Assembly: GCA_044344145.1 (NCBI GenBank)
Contig: JBIJDM010000011.1
Span: forward strand, 1-26,722
Source: JBAXGE01 sp044344145
GTDB lineage: Bacteria > Planctomycetota > Phycisphaerae > WQYP01
DNA: 26,722 bases
Reading direction: 5' to 3'
Within the stretch, counting starts at the first letter, position 1; each line of letters opens with the position of its first letter. Shown piece after piece: positions 7,970 to 16,223 of the stretch. The translations under genes and the position numbers were made by a program. The notes under the pieces were generated by a model. It was given only the letters and a program-made list of their open reading frames with translations. It did no database searches and was not told the DNA's origin.

Positions 7970-9142
7970 TTATTGCTGGAACATCGGTTCAAGGAAATAA
8001 TGAATCACCGCGTAGGATATACCGGCGATGAAGGCGGAGCAGGGCAGGGTTAGAATCCATGCCATCACAATCCGTTGCCCCCAGATCCAACGGACCGACC
8101 GGATGGATTTGGTAGTGCCCACGCCCAGAATGGACCCGGTGATTGCATGGGTGGTGGACATGGGTACCTTGGCGTAGGTGGCGAGAATGATGGTGGTGGC
8201 GGCAGCGGTTTCCGCACAGAATCCACCGACCGGCTGCAGCCGGGTGATCCCCGAGCCCATGGTTTTAACAATCCGCCAACCACCGAAACACGTGCCCAGT
8301 GCGATGGCCGCATGACAGGTGAGAATAATCCACCAGGCAATATGGTGATCGTAACCAAAGAAGTTGAACGAGTTGGCCCAACTGTTGGGATCGGGTTGGC
8401 TCCAGTTACTCATGCCGGCCGCAGCCAGTAACATCACGATGATCCCCATGGTTTTCTGGGCATCATTCCCGCCATGACCGAGCGAGTAAACAGCCGCCGA
8501 TACCAATTGCATCCGGCGGAATAGTTTGTCCACGCGTGAAGGCGTGGAACGTCGGAACAACCACGATACGGCAATCATGTTGAGTGAACCGAGCACGAAA
8601 CCGATCAGTGGGGATAATATGATAAACAGCATGATGGCGCCCCAGCCGGACCACCAACCGCTCCAGAGTAATACCCCAAAACCGGACTTGGCAATCGCCG
8701 CCCCGGCAATACCGGCCACCAGTGCATGCGAAGAACTCGTTGGAAGTCCCAGTAACCAGGTGATAATGTTCCAGACGATGGCACCCATGAGTCCGCCGAA
8801 CACCACATAGATATCCACCACATGGGTGCTGACCAGTCCGCTGCCGATGGTTTTGGCCACCCCGGTCCCAAAGAGGAATGCGGCGATGAAGTTGAAGAAT
8901 GCCGCCCAGATCACGGCCTGAGTGGGGGAGAGCACGCGGGTGGAAACAATCGTGGCAATCGAGTTGGCGGCATCATGGAAGCCGTTAAGAAAATCAAAGA
9001 CCAAGGCCGCGATGATAATCGTGATGATTAAACCCAGCATGGCTCTGCTGGGGGTAATGCCGGGGCTAGTGCTGGCAACAGTGGTGGCCGTCGTCGTGAC
9101 GGTCGCCAGCGGCATGATCAGAAAAGTGGGTAATGCAAACAT
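7970..9142 (-). CDS. pit: PiT-family inorganic phosphate transporter
   Basis: A 390-residue inner-membrane permease, probably coupled to protons or metal-phosphate. Both halves of the duplicated PiT signature are present: DFLNGFHDAANSIAT near residues 50-64 and SLGHGGNDAQKTMGI near 220-235. About ten hydrophobic segments are visible, with PMSTTHAITGSILG near the end. The first ~34 residues form a threonine-rich extension before the usual family start at M35 (ATG at 9040), so the true start may be later; the upstream ATG was kept because of a weak GGA site. It lies 51 bases after the DUF47 gene. PiT and DUF47 are commonly paired, and DUF47 is thought to modulate the transporter. Confidence 0.95.
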   Translation of the reverse strand: MFALPTFLIMPLATVTTTATTVASTSPGITPSRAMLGLIITIIIAALVFDFLNGFHDAANSIATIVSTRVLSPTQAVIWAAFFNFIAAFLFGTGVAKTIGSGLVSTHVVDIYVVFGGLMGAIVWNIITWLLGLPTSSSHALVAGIAGAAIAKSGFGVLLWSGWWSGWGAIMLFIILSPLIGFVLGSLNMIAVSWLFRRSTPSRVDKLFRRMQLVSAAVYSLGHGGNDAQKTMGIIVMLLAAAGMSNWSQPDPNSWANSFNFFGYDHHIAWWIILTCHAAIALGTCFGGWRIVKTMGSGITRLQPVGGFCAETAAATTIILATYAKVPMSTTHAITGSILGVGTTKSIRSVRWIWGQRIVMAWILTLPCSAFIAGISYAVIHYFLEPMFQQ

Positions 9143-9193
9143 AATATCCAGCCATTAAAGGGCGATCGGACCGATGACCACAGGCGTCAGGGT

Positions 9194-9817
9194 TTAGCCA
9201 TTTTTCAGAATGATGCGTTCGATCACATTGGTGGCATCTTCGCAGCCATCGATGGCCGATTCCATGAATTGGAAGAATTCTTTCCACTTGATGACGTGGA
9301 GTGGTTCCGAGGTGCCATCAAAGAGCTTGGATAGCGCCGCCAGATGGTTGTCGTCGCCAATATTTTCCAGCCGGTGCACTTCGATGATTTTGGCCTGTAA
9401 GTCGACCAGTTTACGCGATTTACGCAGTTTGTGGACGGCATCGGAGAGTGCCTTGGTGCATTGCACCAGAATTTCCGCCTGCTTTACAAAGGCCGGTTCC
9501 ACGGTTTTTACATGGTAGCTGCTCAGGCGCTTGCCCAGGGCGTTGATATTGTCCACAATCGTGTCGAGTTCACCGACCAGCGCGTGAATGTCTTCACGGT
9601 CGAACGGGGTGATGAACGTGCGATCCAGCCGGTCCAGCGCCTGGTGGGTCAGTTGATCCGCATCGCGTTCTTCATCGCGGATATTTTGGATTTCATCCAT
9701 GGCATTGGGAAATTTGGACGCCAACAGATAGAGGTGTTCGGCACTCTGGACGCCATGGCGGGCCAGGCCTTCGAACAGATCAAAAAACACGGTGTCGCGG
9801 GGGAGAAAATTTAGCAT
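9194..9817 (-). CDS. DUF47 family PhoU-like regulator
   Basis: A 207-residue helical protein of the DUF47 (TIGR00153) family. It opens with MLNFLPRDTVFFDLFE, the family's usual start, followed by long charged helices containing RDEERDADQLTHQ, PFDREDIHALV and LDTIVDN. Acidic DxxD/E patterns of this kind bind metal in PhoU relatives. It probably regulates the PiT permease encoded 51 bases downstream. ATG at 9817 was preferred over an upstream in-frame start at 9889, because the extra residues would precede the normal family N-terminus and overlap the predicted promoter. No obvious PHO box was found, so phosphate control is not shown by sequence. Confidence 0.93.
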   Translation of the reverse strand: MLNFLPRDTVFFDLFEGLARHGVQSAEHLYLLASKFPNAMDEIQNIRDEERDADQLTHQALDRLDRTFITPFDREDIHALVGELDTIVDNINALGKRLSSYHVKTVEPAFVKQAEILVQCTKALSDAVHKLRKSRKLVDLQAKIIEVHRLENIGDDNHLAALSKLFDGTSEPLHVIKWKEFFQFMESAIDGCEDATNVIERIILKNG

Positions 9818-9854
9818 AAAGTTTGTCTTACCTTTATCTGGACTTAAAGAGCGG

Positions 9855-9883
9855 ATTATCACGGCAACGCTGCTCTGGGGCAA
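9855..9883 (-). promoter_or_regulatory. Promoter of DUF47-pit operon
   Basis: On the minus strand TTGCCC (9883-9878) and GATAAT (9860-9855) are separated by exactly 17 bases. Transcription would start near 9848, giving a leader of about 30 bases before the ATG at 9817. The same -35/-10 pair with the same spacing precedes the aldo/keto reductase gene. Confidence 0.55.
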
Positions 9884-9983
9884 GGGCACGGCAACGGGTG
9901 GCGGTAAAAAAACGTAACATTAAGATTGCGCTAAGATGTGTGCGTACCGCTTGCCAAAAACAGGCAGTATGTTATCGGCTCCA

Positions 9984-10022
9984 CCAAGAAAATGGCGTGG
10001 CCGGGATGCGGCTCACGCCATT
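9984..10022 (-). terminator. Probable terminator of the xylB transcript
   Basis: On the minus strand, 30 bases after the xylulokinase stop, AATGGCGTG pairs with CACGCCATT (10022-10014 with 9999-9991), with a few extra GC pairs inside the loop. ATTTTCTT follows. The T-run is interrupted by one C, so termination may be partial. Confidence 0.65.
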
Positions 10023-10051
10023 GGAGGGTTTCTGGCTCAGTCCTATGCGAT

Positions 10052-11569
10052 TTACCCCGTGGTTTTGGCAAACCAGTTCTTCAGGGTCGGATAAAGTGTG
10101 CCATAACGCGGATATTGTTGGCTATAAAATGCCGCGGCCTTGGGTTTGGGCTTGCTGGTGAGTTTCACCTTGATGATCGCCTTGCAGGCTTGGGGCACAC
10201 TGGCCCATTCGCCTGCTCCCACGCCCGCAAGAATCGCCACGCCCAGTGCCGCGCCCTCGGCCACGTTGATCGTGACCACCGGGGCCTGATACATGTCGGC
10301 CTGCATCTGCCGCCACAAATCGCTGCGGGCGCCACCGCCGGAGGCTCGAACCTGATTCACCGCGATATTCATGCTGCGGAAGATTTCGATCTGTTCCCGC
10401 ATCCCGTACGTGATGCCTTCCATGGTGGCCCGTACCATATGAGCCATGGTGTGGCGGGGGGTCAGGCCGATATAGGCTCCCTTGGCATGCGGATCGGCAT
10501 GGGGGCAGCGTTCGCCCGTCAGATACGGCAGGAAGACCAAGTCTTCACAACCCATCGGCGTGGCCGCGGCCATGGCGTCGAGTTTTTTATACAGCACGCC
10601 GGGGTCTTTGAGTTTGCGGACTTCGTCGGCGAAGAAGGTGTTACGCAGATACTGGTACGAACCACCCGCCGACAGCATGCAGCCGAACACGCACCAGGTA
10701 TCGGGAATAGCGTGGCACATGGTATGTACCCGGCCAGCCGGATCGGTTTGCGGAGCGCTGCTGGTGGCGAAAATAACCCCACTGGTTCCCATCGAAGCCG
10801 AGACCAGTCCTGCCTCTACCACGCCGGTGCCAACTGCACCGGCCGCCTGATCGCCACCGCCACCGACCACCGGGATGCCGGCGGCAATGCCCAGCAGACT
10901 GGCGGCTTCTTCCGTGACGGTGCCGGTGATTTCCTGACTTTCATGCACCGGCGGCAGCAGTGCGGGGTCGAGTTCCAGCTTGCTGATCAGTTCCTTGTGC
11001 CACTGGCGGTTTTTCACATCCAACAGCAGTGTGCCCGAGGCGTCGGAAACTTCGGTGGCATAATCACCGGTCAGGCAATAACGGATGTAATCCTTGGGCA
11101 GCAGCACCTGACGGCACTTGGCAAATTTCTTGGGCTCATGTTGGCGGAACCAGAGAATCTTGGGGGCGGTAAAACCCGCCAGCGCGGGGTTCGACACCAT
11201 CTGAATCAGCTTTTCCCGGCCACCCGCCGCGGCTTCGATCTGGGCACACTGTTCGCCGGTGCGTTGGTCGTTCCAGAGCAGGGCGGGGCGCAGAACCTTG
11301 CCGGCGCCGTCAAGAAATACCGAGCCATGCATCTGGCCCGACAGGCCGATGGCCCGGACCTGACTGCCTTTGAGTTTGGCTTTTTTCAGTACGGCCTTGG
11401 TGGCTTTCTGGACGGCCGACCACCAATTGGCGGGGTCTTGCTCGGTCCAGCCGGGCTTGGGAGTGAGTAATTCATGCGGCGCTTCCGCCGTGGCCAGAAC
11501 GTTGCCCGTTTCGGACAACAGGAGAACTTTGGTACCCGAGGTGCCGATGTCAATACCCAACAGTGCCAT
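10052..11569 (-). CDS. xylB: Xylulokinase (FGGY kinase family)
   Basis: Phosphorylates D-xylulose with ATP to give xylulose 5-phosphate for the pentose phosphate pathway. The 505 residues cover both FGGY domains. Signatures are DIGTSGTK at 6-13 (phosphate-1 loop), GLSGQMHG at 75-82 with the XylB-type Met-His pair, WNDQRT at 99-104, the catalytic aspartate D240 in GGGGDQAAG, and GGGARSDLW and GAALGVA in the C-terminal ATP-binding domain. The MHG and WNDQRT motifs favour xylulokinase over glycerol or ribulose kinases, but the substrate is not proven. The start is ATG with GGAG seven bases upstream. The gene follows a TIM-barrel isomerase by 49 bases in the same transcript. A terminator lies about 30 bases downstream. 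Confidence 0.92.
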   Translation of the reverse strand: MALLGIDIGTSGTKVLLLSETGNVLATAEAPHELLTPKPGWTEQDPANWWSAVQKATKAVLKKAKLKGSQVRAIGLSGQMHGSVFLDGAGKVLRPALLWNDQRTGEQCAQIEAAAGGREKLIQMVSNPALAGFTAPKILWFRQHEPKKFAKCRQVLLPKDYIRYCLTGDYATEVSDASGTLLLDVKNRQWHKELISKLELDPALLPPVHESQEITGTVTEEAASLLGIAAGIPVVGGGGDQAAGAVGTGVVEAGLVSASMGTSGVIFATSSAPQTDPAGRVHTMCHAIPDTWCVFGCMLSAGGSYQYLRNTFFADEVRKLKDPGVLYKKLDAMAAATPMGCEDLVFLPYLTGERCPHADPHAKGAYIGLTPRHTMAHMVRATMEGITYGMREQIEIFRSMNIAVNQVRASGGGARSDLWRQMQADMYQAPVVTINVAEGAALGVAILAGVGAGEWASVPQACKAIIKVKLTSKPKPKAAAFYSQQYPRYGTLYPTLKNWFAKTTG

Positions 11570-11618
11570 GCGCGAACTCCAACAAAAAAATGAGCCGTTG
11601 TGCTATGTGGACAATAAA

Positions 11619-12653
11619 TTAGCGGTCAAACTGGGCATCGAACACAATATCGCTGGGGGCGAAGTTCACCCGTTTCACAAACGCCGCCGCTTCGGTGGCG
11701 CCGTGTTCGCGATTCATGTTTTGGTCTTCCCATTCCACCGACAGGGGGCCCTGATAGCCGATGAAGTTGAGGTTGCGGATGATTTCTTCGAAATTCACGC
11801 TGCCATGGCCCAACGAGCGGAATTCCCAATAACGTTCGCGATCCCCGAAGGGCAGGTGGCCACCGAACACACCCGAACGCCGGGGGATGGGGCTGAACCA
11901 GGCATCCTTCATGTGGACGTGATAGATATGGCTGCCCAACTCACGGATGAATTGGACATAATCCACACCCTGATAGACAAAGTGGGACGGATCGTAGTTA
12001 AAACCAAAGGCTTTGCGGTTGCCCACGGCCTCCAAGGCCCGTTTGGCCGAGACGATATCAAAGGCGATTTCGGTCGGGTGGACTTCGAGCGCGAAGACTA
12101 CATTGTATTTGTCGAACTCATCCAGAATCGGATTCCAGCGGTCCGCAAAATCTTTATATCCCTGCTCCAACTGATTGGGCAATACCGGCGGGAACGAATA
12201 GACCAGATGCCAGATGCTCGAACCGGTAAAGCCGTTGACCACCGCGTGCTTCATTTCATTTTTAATCGCGGCCGGTGCGGCGTCGAAGAGTAACCGCGCA
12301 GCTTTGGCGGTGAGCTTCATTTCGGCCGCGGCGCGTTGCCGCACGCCTTCGGGTGCGCCATCGCCCCAGATGTGGTCGGGCAAAATCTGTTTGTGTCGGG
12401 GGTCAATCAGATCGCAGATCGCCTGACCGACCAAATGGCTGGAAATGGCGTAGCACTTCAGGCCATATTTGCCCAGAATGTCCCAGCGGGTTTTGACATA
12501 ACCGGGATCACTGACGGCCTTGCGCACATCAAAATGATCGCCCCAGCAGGCCAGTTCCAAGCCATCGTAACCAAAGGCTTTGGCTTTCTGGCAGATGGTT
12601 TCAAAGGGAAGATCAGCCCATTGTCCGGTGAAGAGTGTGACGGGACGTGCCAT
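11619..12653 (-). CDS. TIM-barrel sugar phosphate isomerase/epimerase
   Basis: A 344-residue member of the xylose-isomerase-like TIM-barrel superfamily (AP-endonuclease-2 fold). Probable metal ligands are E190 (ALEVHP), D221 and H224 (NYDPSHF), H247 (YHVHMKD) and E307 (LSVEWED). The barrel starts with LPFETICQKAKAFGYDGLEL. Such enzymes interconvert keto and aldo sugars or epimers; the exact substrate cannot be read from sequence. AGGAG lies eight bases before the ATG. Being directly upstream of xylB, it may make the ketose that XylB phosphorylates, a role normally filled by XylA. That is inference from position; no classical XylA is present. Confidence 0.9.
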   Translation of the reverse strand: MARPVTLFTGQWADLPFETICQKAKAFGYDGLELACWGDHFDVRKAVSDPGYVKTRWDILGKYGLKCYAISSHLVGQAICDLIDPRHKQILPDHIWGDGAPEGVRQRAAAEMKLTAKAARLLFDAAPAAIKNEMKHAVVNGFTGSSIWHLVYSFPPVLPNQLEQGYKDFADRWNPILDEFDKYNVVFALEVHPTEIAFDIVSAKRALEAVGNRKAFGFNYDPSHFVYQGVDYVQFIRELGSHIYHVHMKDAWFSPIPRRSGVFGGHLPFGDRERYWEFRSLGHGSVNFEEIIRNLNFIGYQGPLSVEWEDQNMNREHGATEAAAFVKRVNFAPSDIVFDAQFDR

Positions 12654-12726
12654 GTGTTAACTCCTGATATATGTGTGTCAACCAACCATGCCTAGCAACA
12701 TAACAGCGTGCGAATCTGAAGCGGCC

Positions 12727-12755
12727 ATCATACGCAGCCCGGCGCGCGGCGCCAA
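12727..12755 (-). promoter_or_regulatory. Possible promoter of isomerase-xylB operon with palindrome
   Basis: On the minus strand TTGGCG (12755-12750) and TATGAT (12732-12727) are 17 bases apart. A GC-rich palindrome GGCGC-GCG-GCGCC at 12741-12753 lies across the spacer and the end of the -35, where a repressor could block polymerase. Transcription would start near 12720, about 66 bases before the isomerase ATG. Confidence 0.4.
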
Positions 12756-12768
12756 CCGTTCTGGCGCA

Positions 12769-13374
12769 CTATTCACCTGTGTGGTAAAAGCCCACCAGTT
12801 GCCCCTGCTTGAGGATATGCCCCTTCATGGCCTGCACCACGGTCTGCTTATCGGCACCGGGTTTTAGATCCAAGGTTGTATCCAAGGCATATACCGTGAA
12901 AATGTACCGGTGTGGTTTACCGGGCGGGGGACAGGGGCCCATATAGCCGATATTGTCTTGCGGTGAGGAATTGACCCCCTGCATGGCGCCCTTGGGTTGC
13001 TCCAACTTGGCGGTGCGGGGCAGGTTTTCCGGCAAGCCGGTGGTGTCCGCAGGTAGGTTATAAACCACCCAATGCACCCATGGCTGTGGGGTTGGGGAAT
13101 CAGGATCCTCACAGATCAGTGCCCATGATTTGGTGCCATCCGGTGCTCCAGCCCATTGGATTGGCGGTGATATATCAAATCTATCGCCGGTATATTTGAT
13201 GGGGATTGATTTATTGGGGGCAAAAGCCGTGCTGGTCACCACCAGCGGGGCTGGCGCCGTGGCGGTGCTGGGTTGTGAGGTTGCCGGACTGCCGGCCTCC
13301 ACCGCCCACGCCAATCCGGTCCCCAGTATGATGACCGAGGTAACCATTACCAGTGTCTTAGGGCCTGCCATCAT
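12769..13374 (-). CDS. Secreted YbhB/YbcL-type PEBP family protein
   Basis: A 201-residue phosphatidylethanolamine-binding-protein relative with an N-terminal signal peptide (hydrophobic 8-24, likely cleavage after AWA) and a short Ser/Thr/Ala/Pro linker. The core shows the family's ligand-pocket motifs: CEDPDSP, then WVHWVVYNLP, then YMGPCPPPGKPHRYIFTVYALD, and GQLVGFYHT at the end. Bacterial members are of largely unknown function; the fold binds small anionic ligands. AGGAGA lies eight bases before the first ATG. It starts 42 bases after the aldo/keto reductase stop and is probably cotranscribed with it. Export to the periplasm is inferred from the signal sequence. Confidence 0.92.
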   Translation of the reverse strand: MMAGPKTLVMVTSVIILGTGLAWAVEAGSPATSQPSTATAPAPLVVTSTAFAPNKSIPIKYTGDRFDISPPIQWAGAPDGTKSWALICEDPDSPTPQPWVHWVVYNLPADTTGLPENLPRTAKLEQPKGAMQGVNSSPQDNIGYMGPCPPPGKPHRYIFTVYALDTTLDLKPGADKQTVVQAMKGHILKQGQLVGFYHTGE

Positions 13375-13416
13375 GGTGTGCTCTCCTAAATAGAGTCTGG
13401 TATTTACCCGCTGCGC

Positions 13417-14409
13417 TTACCAAGCGTAGGCTTCCGGGCTTTCCAGCCGATAGGGGCTCTTCATCCACTTTTGAACTACCGGATCTGCCACTGGCGGGAA
13501 AATCTCGTCCAAACGGGCCAGGGTGGGGGCATCCAGCTTGATCGTGACCGCATCCAATACATCCTTGACTTGCTGGACTGTGCGTGGGCCGATAATCGGA
13601 GCGGTGATCATGGGGAAATTCAACTGCCACGCCAACGCCACATTTGCGGGCGCGTGGCCCAACTGGGCACACAATTCTTCCCATGGGCCCAACTGGGCTT
13701 GCAACCGGGTGCGTGCGGCCGCATGTTTGGGGTCGCTGCGTCGGCCGGCGGTTTCCGTGGCCGGTCCGCCGAGGACGCCACTGGCCAATGGGGAATAGGT
13801 AATGACGCCCACCCCGTAAGCTCGGGCCGCGGGCAGTACTTCCAACTGGGCCCAGCGGCACAGGAGCGAGAAGCGGTGTTGTTCCGACACCAATCCGAGC
13901 AGGTTCTTCTGCCGGGCGGCCTCATTGGCGGAGGCAATCTGCCAGCCCGCAAAGTTGCTGCTGCCGGTGTAGATGATTTTGCCCTGCTGAATCAGCACAT
14001 CCATGGCCTGCCAATACTCATCCCACGGCACATCACGGTTGCAGTGGTGCATCTGATACAGATCAATATGATCGGTTTGCAGACGGCGCAGAGATGCGTC
14101 GCAGGCTTGGCGGATGTTATATGCCGATGCGCCCCGGTCATTGGGACCCGGGCCGGTGCTTCCTTGGAATTTGGTGGCCAGAACAACGGCGTCACGTTGG
14201 CCACTTTGTTTGAACCAGCGCCCGATGATTTCCTCGGTCGCTTTACCCCCATAGGTATTGGCCGTATCAAAGAACTGAATCCCCTGTGCCAGTGCTTCAT
14301 CCATAATGGCGAAGGAAGTGGCTTCATCGGTACTCGGGCCAAAATTCATAGTCCCCAAACACAGCCGCGAAACCTTCAGACCCGAACGTCCCAAATTAAC
14401 ATATTGCAC
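13417..14409 (-). CDS. Aldo/keto reductase
   Basis: A 330-residue NADPH-dependent oxidoreductase with an (alpha/beta)8 barrel. The catalytic tetrad is visible as D48 and Y53 (FFDTANTYG), K80 (ATKF) and H121 (YQMHH). Later motifs are GSSNFAGWQI, SEQHRFSLLCR and ITYSPLASGVLGG, with the cofactor-binding PIIGPRTVQQVKD near 280-295. The substrate is unknown; sugar or carbonyl reduction is typical. The start is GTG with GAGGAG about eight bases upstream; longer forms starting up to 14538 are rejected because the extra residues are basic and non-homologous and overlap the promoter. It is divergent from the second TIM-barrel isomerase and is followed by the PEBP gene. Confidence 0.93.
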   Translation of the reverse strand: MQYVNLGRSGLKVSRLCLGTMNFGPSTDEATSFAIMDEALAQGIQFFDTANTYGGKATEEIIGRWFKQSGQRDAVVLATKFQGSTGPGPNDRGASAYNIRQACDASLRRLQTDHIDLYQMHHCNRDVPWDEYWQAMDVLIQQGKIIYTGSSNFAGWQIASANEAARQKNLLGLVSEQHRFSLLCRWAQLEVLPAARAYGVGVITYSPLASGVLGGPATETAGRRSDPKHAAARTRLQAQLGPWEELCAQLGHAPANVALAWQLNFPMITAPIIGPRTVQQVKDVLDAVTIKLDAPTLARLDEIFPPVADPVVQKWMKSPYRLESPEAYAW

Positions 14410-14449
14410 AGTGAAAACTCCTCGGAAGAAACGTACTACAGATGTTTGG

Positions 14450-14478
14450 ATTATCCGGCGCCGACAAATAAAGGGCAA
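14450..14478 (-). promoter_or_regulatory. Promoter of the aldo/keto reductase gene
   Basis: On the minus strand TTGCCC (14478-14473) and GATAAT (14455-14450) are 17 bases apart, identical in both hexamers and spacing to the DUF47 promoter. Transcription would start near 14443, 34 bases before the GTG. The -35 is flanked by the inverted repeat GCCGAC (14460-14465) and GTCGGC (14486-14491), a possible operator. Confidence 0.55.
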
Positions 14479-14618
14479 GTTTGGGGTCGGCTTTTCCCTT
14501 TTTACCGCTTTAAGGTAGGATAAGTGCTCATAACGCACCTGTAGTAGCGCCGGTTCTGCAGGCGGGCTTGGAACGGAATCAATATCGGTGCAGTTTCATA
14601 AGTAAAGGTTGCAACCCA

Positions 14619-15503
14619 ATGAGTCGTCAGAATCACGCGGACATTCGGATCGGGACCATGGCCAGTCTGGACAAAGGGGCGGGTTACATCAAGCAAATCC
14701 TGCCCCATGGGTTCGAGAGTTTTGAATTAACCTGCTGGCAGTATATTGGTTCGGTGGATTTGGCCAAAACCGCCAAAGAAGTATTAGATTGCCTGGGTAA
14801 TAAAGCCGTGGTGGGCGCGATTGGTATTTTTGGCAATCCCCTGCAGGACGAACAAACCCGCAAGGATTGGGAACGCATGATTGATGCGGCTCCGTTGTTC
14901 AAGACCGACTTGGTATGCGGTTTTGCCGGGGCTTTGGAAAATCAGAGCGTGGATAAGTCCATGGCCCGGTTCAAGGAAGTATTCACCCCGCTGTGCCAAC
15001 GTGCCGCGGACCGGGGCGTACGCATCGCGTTTGAAAATTGCGACATGGGTGGTAGCTGGGCGGCGCCCAAATACAATATTGCCCATAGCCCCACGGCGTG
15101 GGAAATGATGTTCAATGAAGTTCCCGCCGCCAATTTGGGGCTGGAATGGGAACCCTGTCATCAGATGGTCAGTCTGGTGGACCCGATTGCCAATCTGCGC
15201 CAGTGGGCCAAGAAGGTATTTCATGTGCATGGCAAGGATGCGACCATCGCCTGGGATGTGCTCAAACGCACCGGCCTGCGCGGGGGCCAGCCCTGGGTAT
15301 GGCACCGCAGCCCCGGCTTCGGCGATACCAATTGGACCGATGTCATCACCATCCTACGGCAGCACGACTTCAAGGGCGCCATTGATATTGAAGGGTGGCA
15401 TGATCCCATCTACAAGGGCGATCTGGAAATGACCGGTCAGGTGCATGCGCTCAATTATCTGAAACGCTGTCGGGGTGGGGACTATATCCCCAATCCGCAG
15501 TAA
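14619..15503 (+). CDS. TIM-barrel sugar phosphate isomerase/epimerase, second copy
   Basis: A 294-residue member of the same superfamily as the protein at 11619-12653 but only distantly similar to it. Probable metal ligands are E139 (IAFENCDMGG), E178 and H181 (LEWEPCH, where most relatives have DPSH), H204 (FHVHGKD) and E258 (IDIEGWHD). The aspartate-to-glutamate change in the second motif may alter metal binding or specificity. ATG at 14619 was chosen: AAAGG lies about ten bases upstream and the protein begins as homologs do, while an upstream TTG at 14568 adds a non-conserved stretch. ThuA follows 45 bases later. Isomerase-plus-ThuA pairs are common in planctomycete sugar clusters (recollection). 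Confidence 0.9.
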   Translation: MSRQNHADIRIGTMASLDKGAGYIKQILPHGFESFELTCWQYIGSVDLAKTAKEVLDCLGNKAVVGAIGIFGNPLQDEQTRKDWERMIDAAPLFKTDLVCGFAGALENQSVDKSMARFKEVFTPLCQRAADRGVRIAFENCDMGGSWAAPKYNIAHSPTAWEMMFNEVPAANLGLEWEPCHQMVSLVDPIANLRQWAKKVFHVHGKDATIAWDVLKRTGLRGGQPWVWHRSPGFGDTNWTDVITILRQHDFKGAIDIEGWHDPIYKGDLEMTGQVHALNYLKRCRGGDYIPNPQ

Positions 15504-15548
15504 GCTAAATTACGCTAGACTAATTATTGAAATTATCGGAGATTTTTA

Positions 15549-16214
15549 ATGGCATCGGCTTTGATCGTTCAGGGTGGCTGGGATGGCCACCAACCCGTCC
15601 AAGTAGCGGAAATATTCGCCCGAGAACTGCGCGCCCAAGGGGTGCAGGTGGAGGTTTCTGACACGCTGGACGTGTTATTGGACACCGCCAAAATCGCGGC
15701 GTTGGATTTGCTCGTGCCCGTGTGGACCATGGGTAAAATTACCAAGGAACAGTGGCAGAGCGTGGACGCCGCCGTGCAGGCGGGTACCGGCATCGCGGGC
15801 TGTCATGGCGGGATGTGCGATGCCTTCCGGGAAAACACCGGCTGGCAATTCATGACCGGCGGTCAATGGGTGGCCCATCCCGGCAATGATGGCGTGCGCT
15901 ACTGGGTGCACATGTCCGCGACCGATCATGAAATCACCCGGGGCATTCCGGATTTTGAAGTGGCCAGTGAGCAGTACTATCTGCATGTGGACCCGGCCGT
16001 GAAAGTGTTGGCCACCACCCGCTTTCCCGCTCCCGGGGTTGTTGGTCCCCACACCGGCAATGGCCCGGTGGATATGCCCCAGGTTTGGACCAAATATTGG
16101 GGTAAGGGCCGGGTGTTCTATAATGCCTTGGGCCATCAGGCTAAGATATTTGATCAGCCCGAGCCGTTGGAATTGATGCGGCGCGGTTTCAAATGGGCAA
16201 TTCGCCAAGGGTAA
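15549..16214 (+). CDS. ThuA-domain protein
   Basis: A 221-residue protein of the ThuA family, which has a class I glutamine-amidotransferase-like fold and is linked to trehalose and other sugar metabolism. Diagnostic stretches are the first strand SALIVQGGWDGHQP, LLVPVWTMGKIT, GIAGCHGGMCDAF near 80-92, the YYLHVDP segment, and the C-terminal GRVFYNALGHQ followed by RRGFKWAI. The enzymatic role of the family is not settled; hydrolase or isomerase activity on keto-sugars has been suggested. The start is ATG with GGAG seven bases upstream. It lies 45 bases after the isomerase and nine bases before the GT-C type gene, so all three may be one transcript. Confidence 0.92.
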   Translation: MASALIVQGGWDGHQPVQVAEIFARELRAQGVQVEVSDTLDVLLDTAKIAALDLLVPVWTMGKITKEQWQSVDAAVQAGTGIAGCHGGMCDAFRENTGWQFMTGGQWVAHPGNDGVRYWVHMSATDHEITRGIPDFEVASEQYYLHVDPAVKVLATTRFPAPGVVGPHTGNGPVDMPQVWTKYWGKGRVFYNALGHQAKIFDQPEPLELMRRGFKWAIRQG

Positions 16215-16223
16215 AATCGTTTT

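Noticed and set aside
9938..11470. A 510-codon plus-strand open frame opposite xylulokinase
   Set aside because: It is antisense to a clearly recognised xylB gene. Its translation shows no known domain and the opposite strand has all the conserved FGGY motifs.
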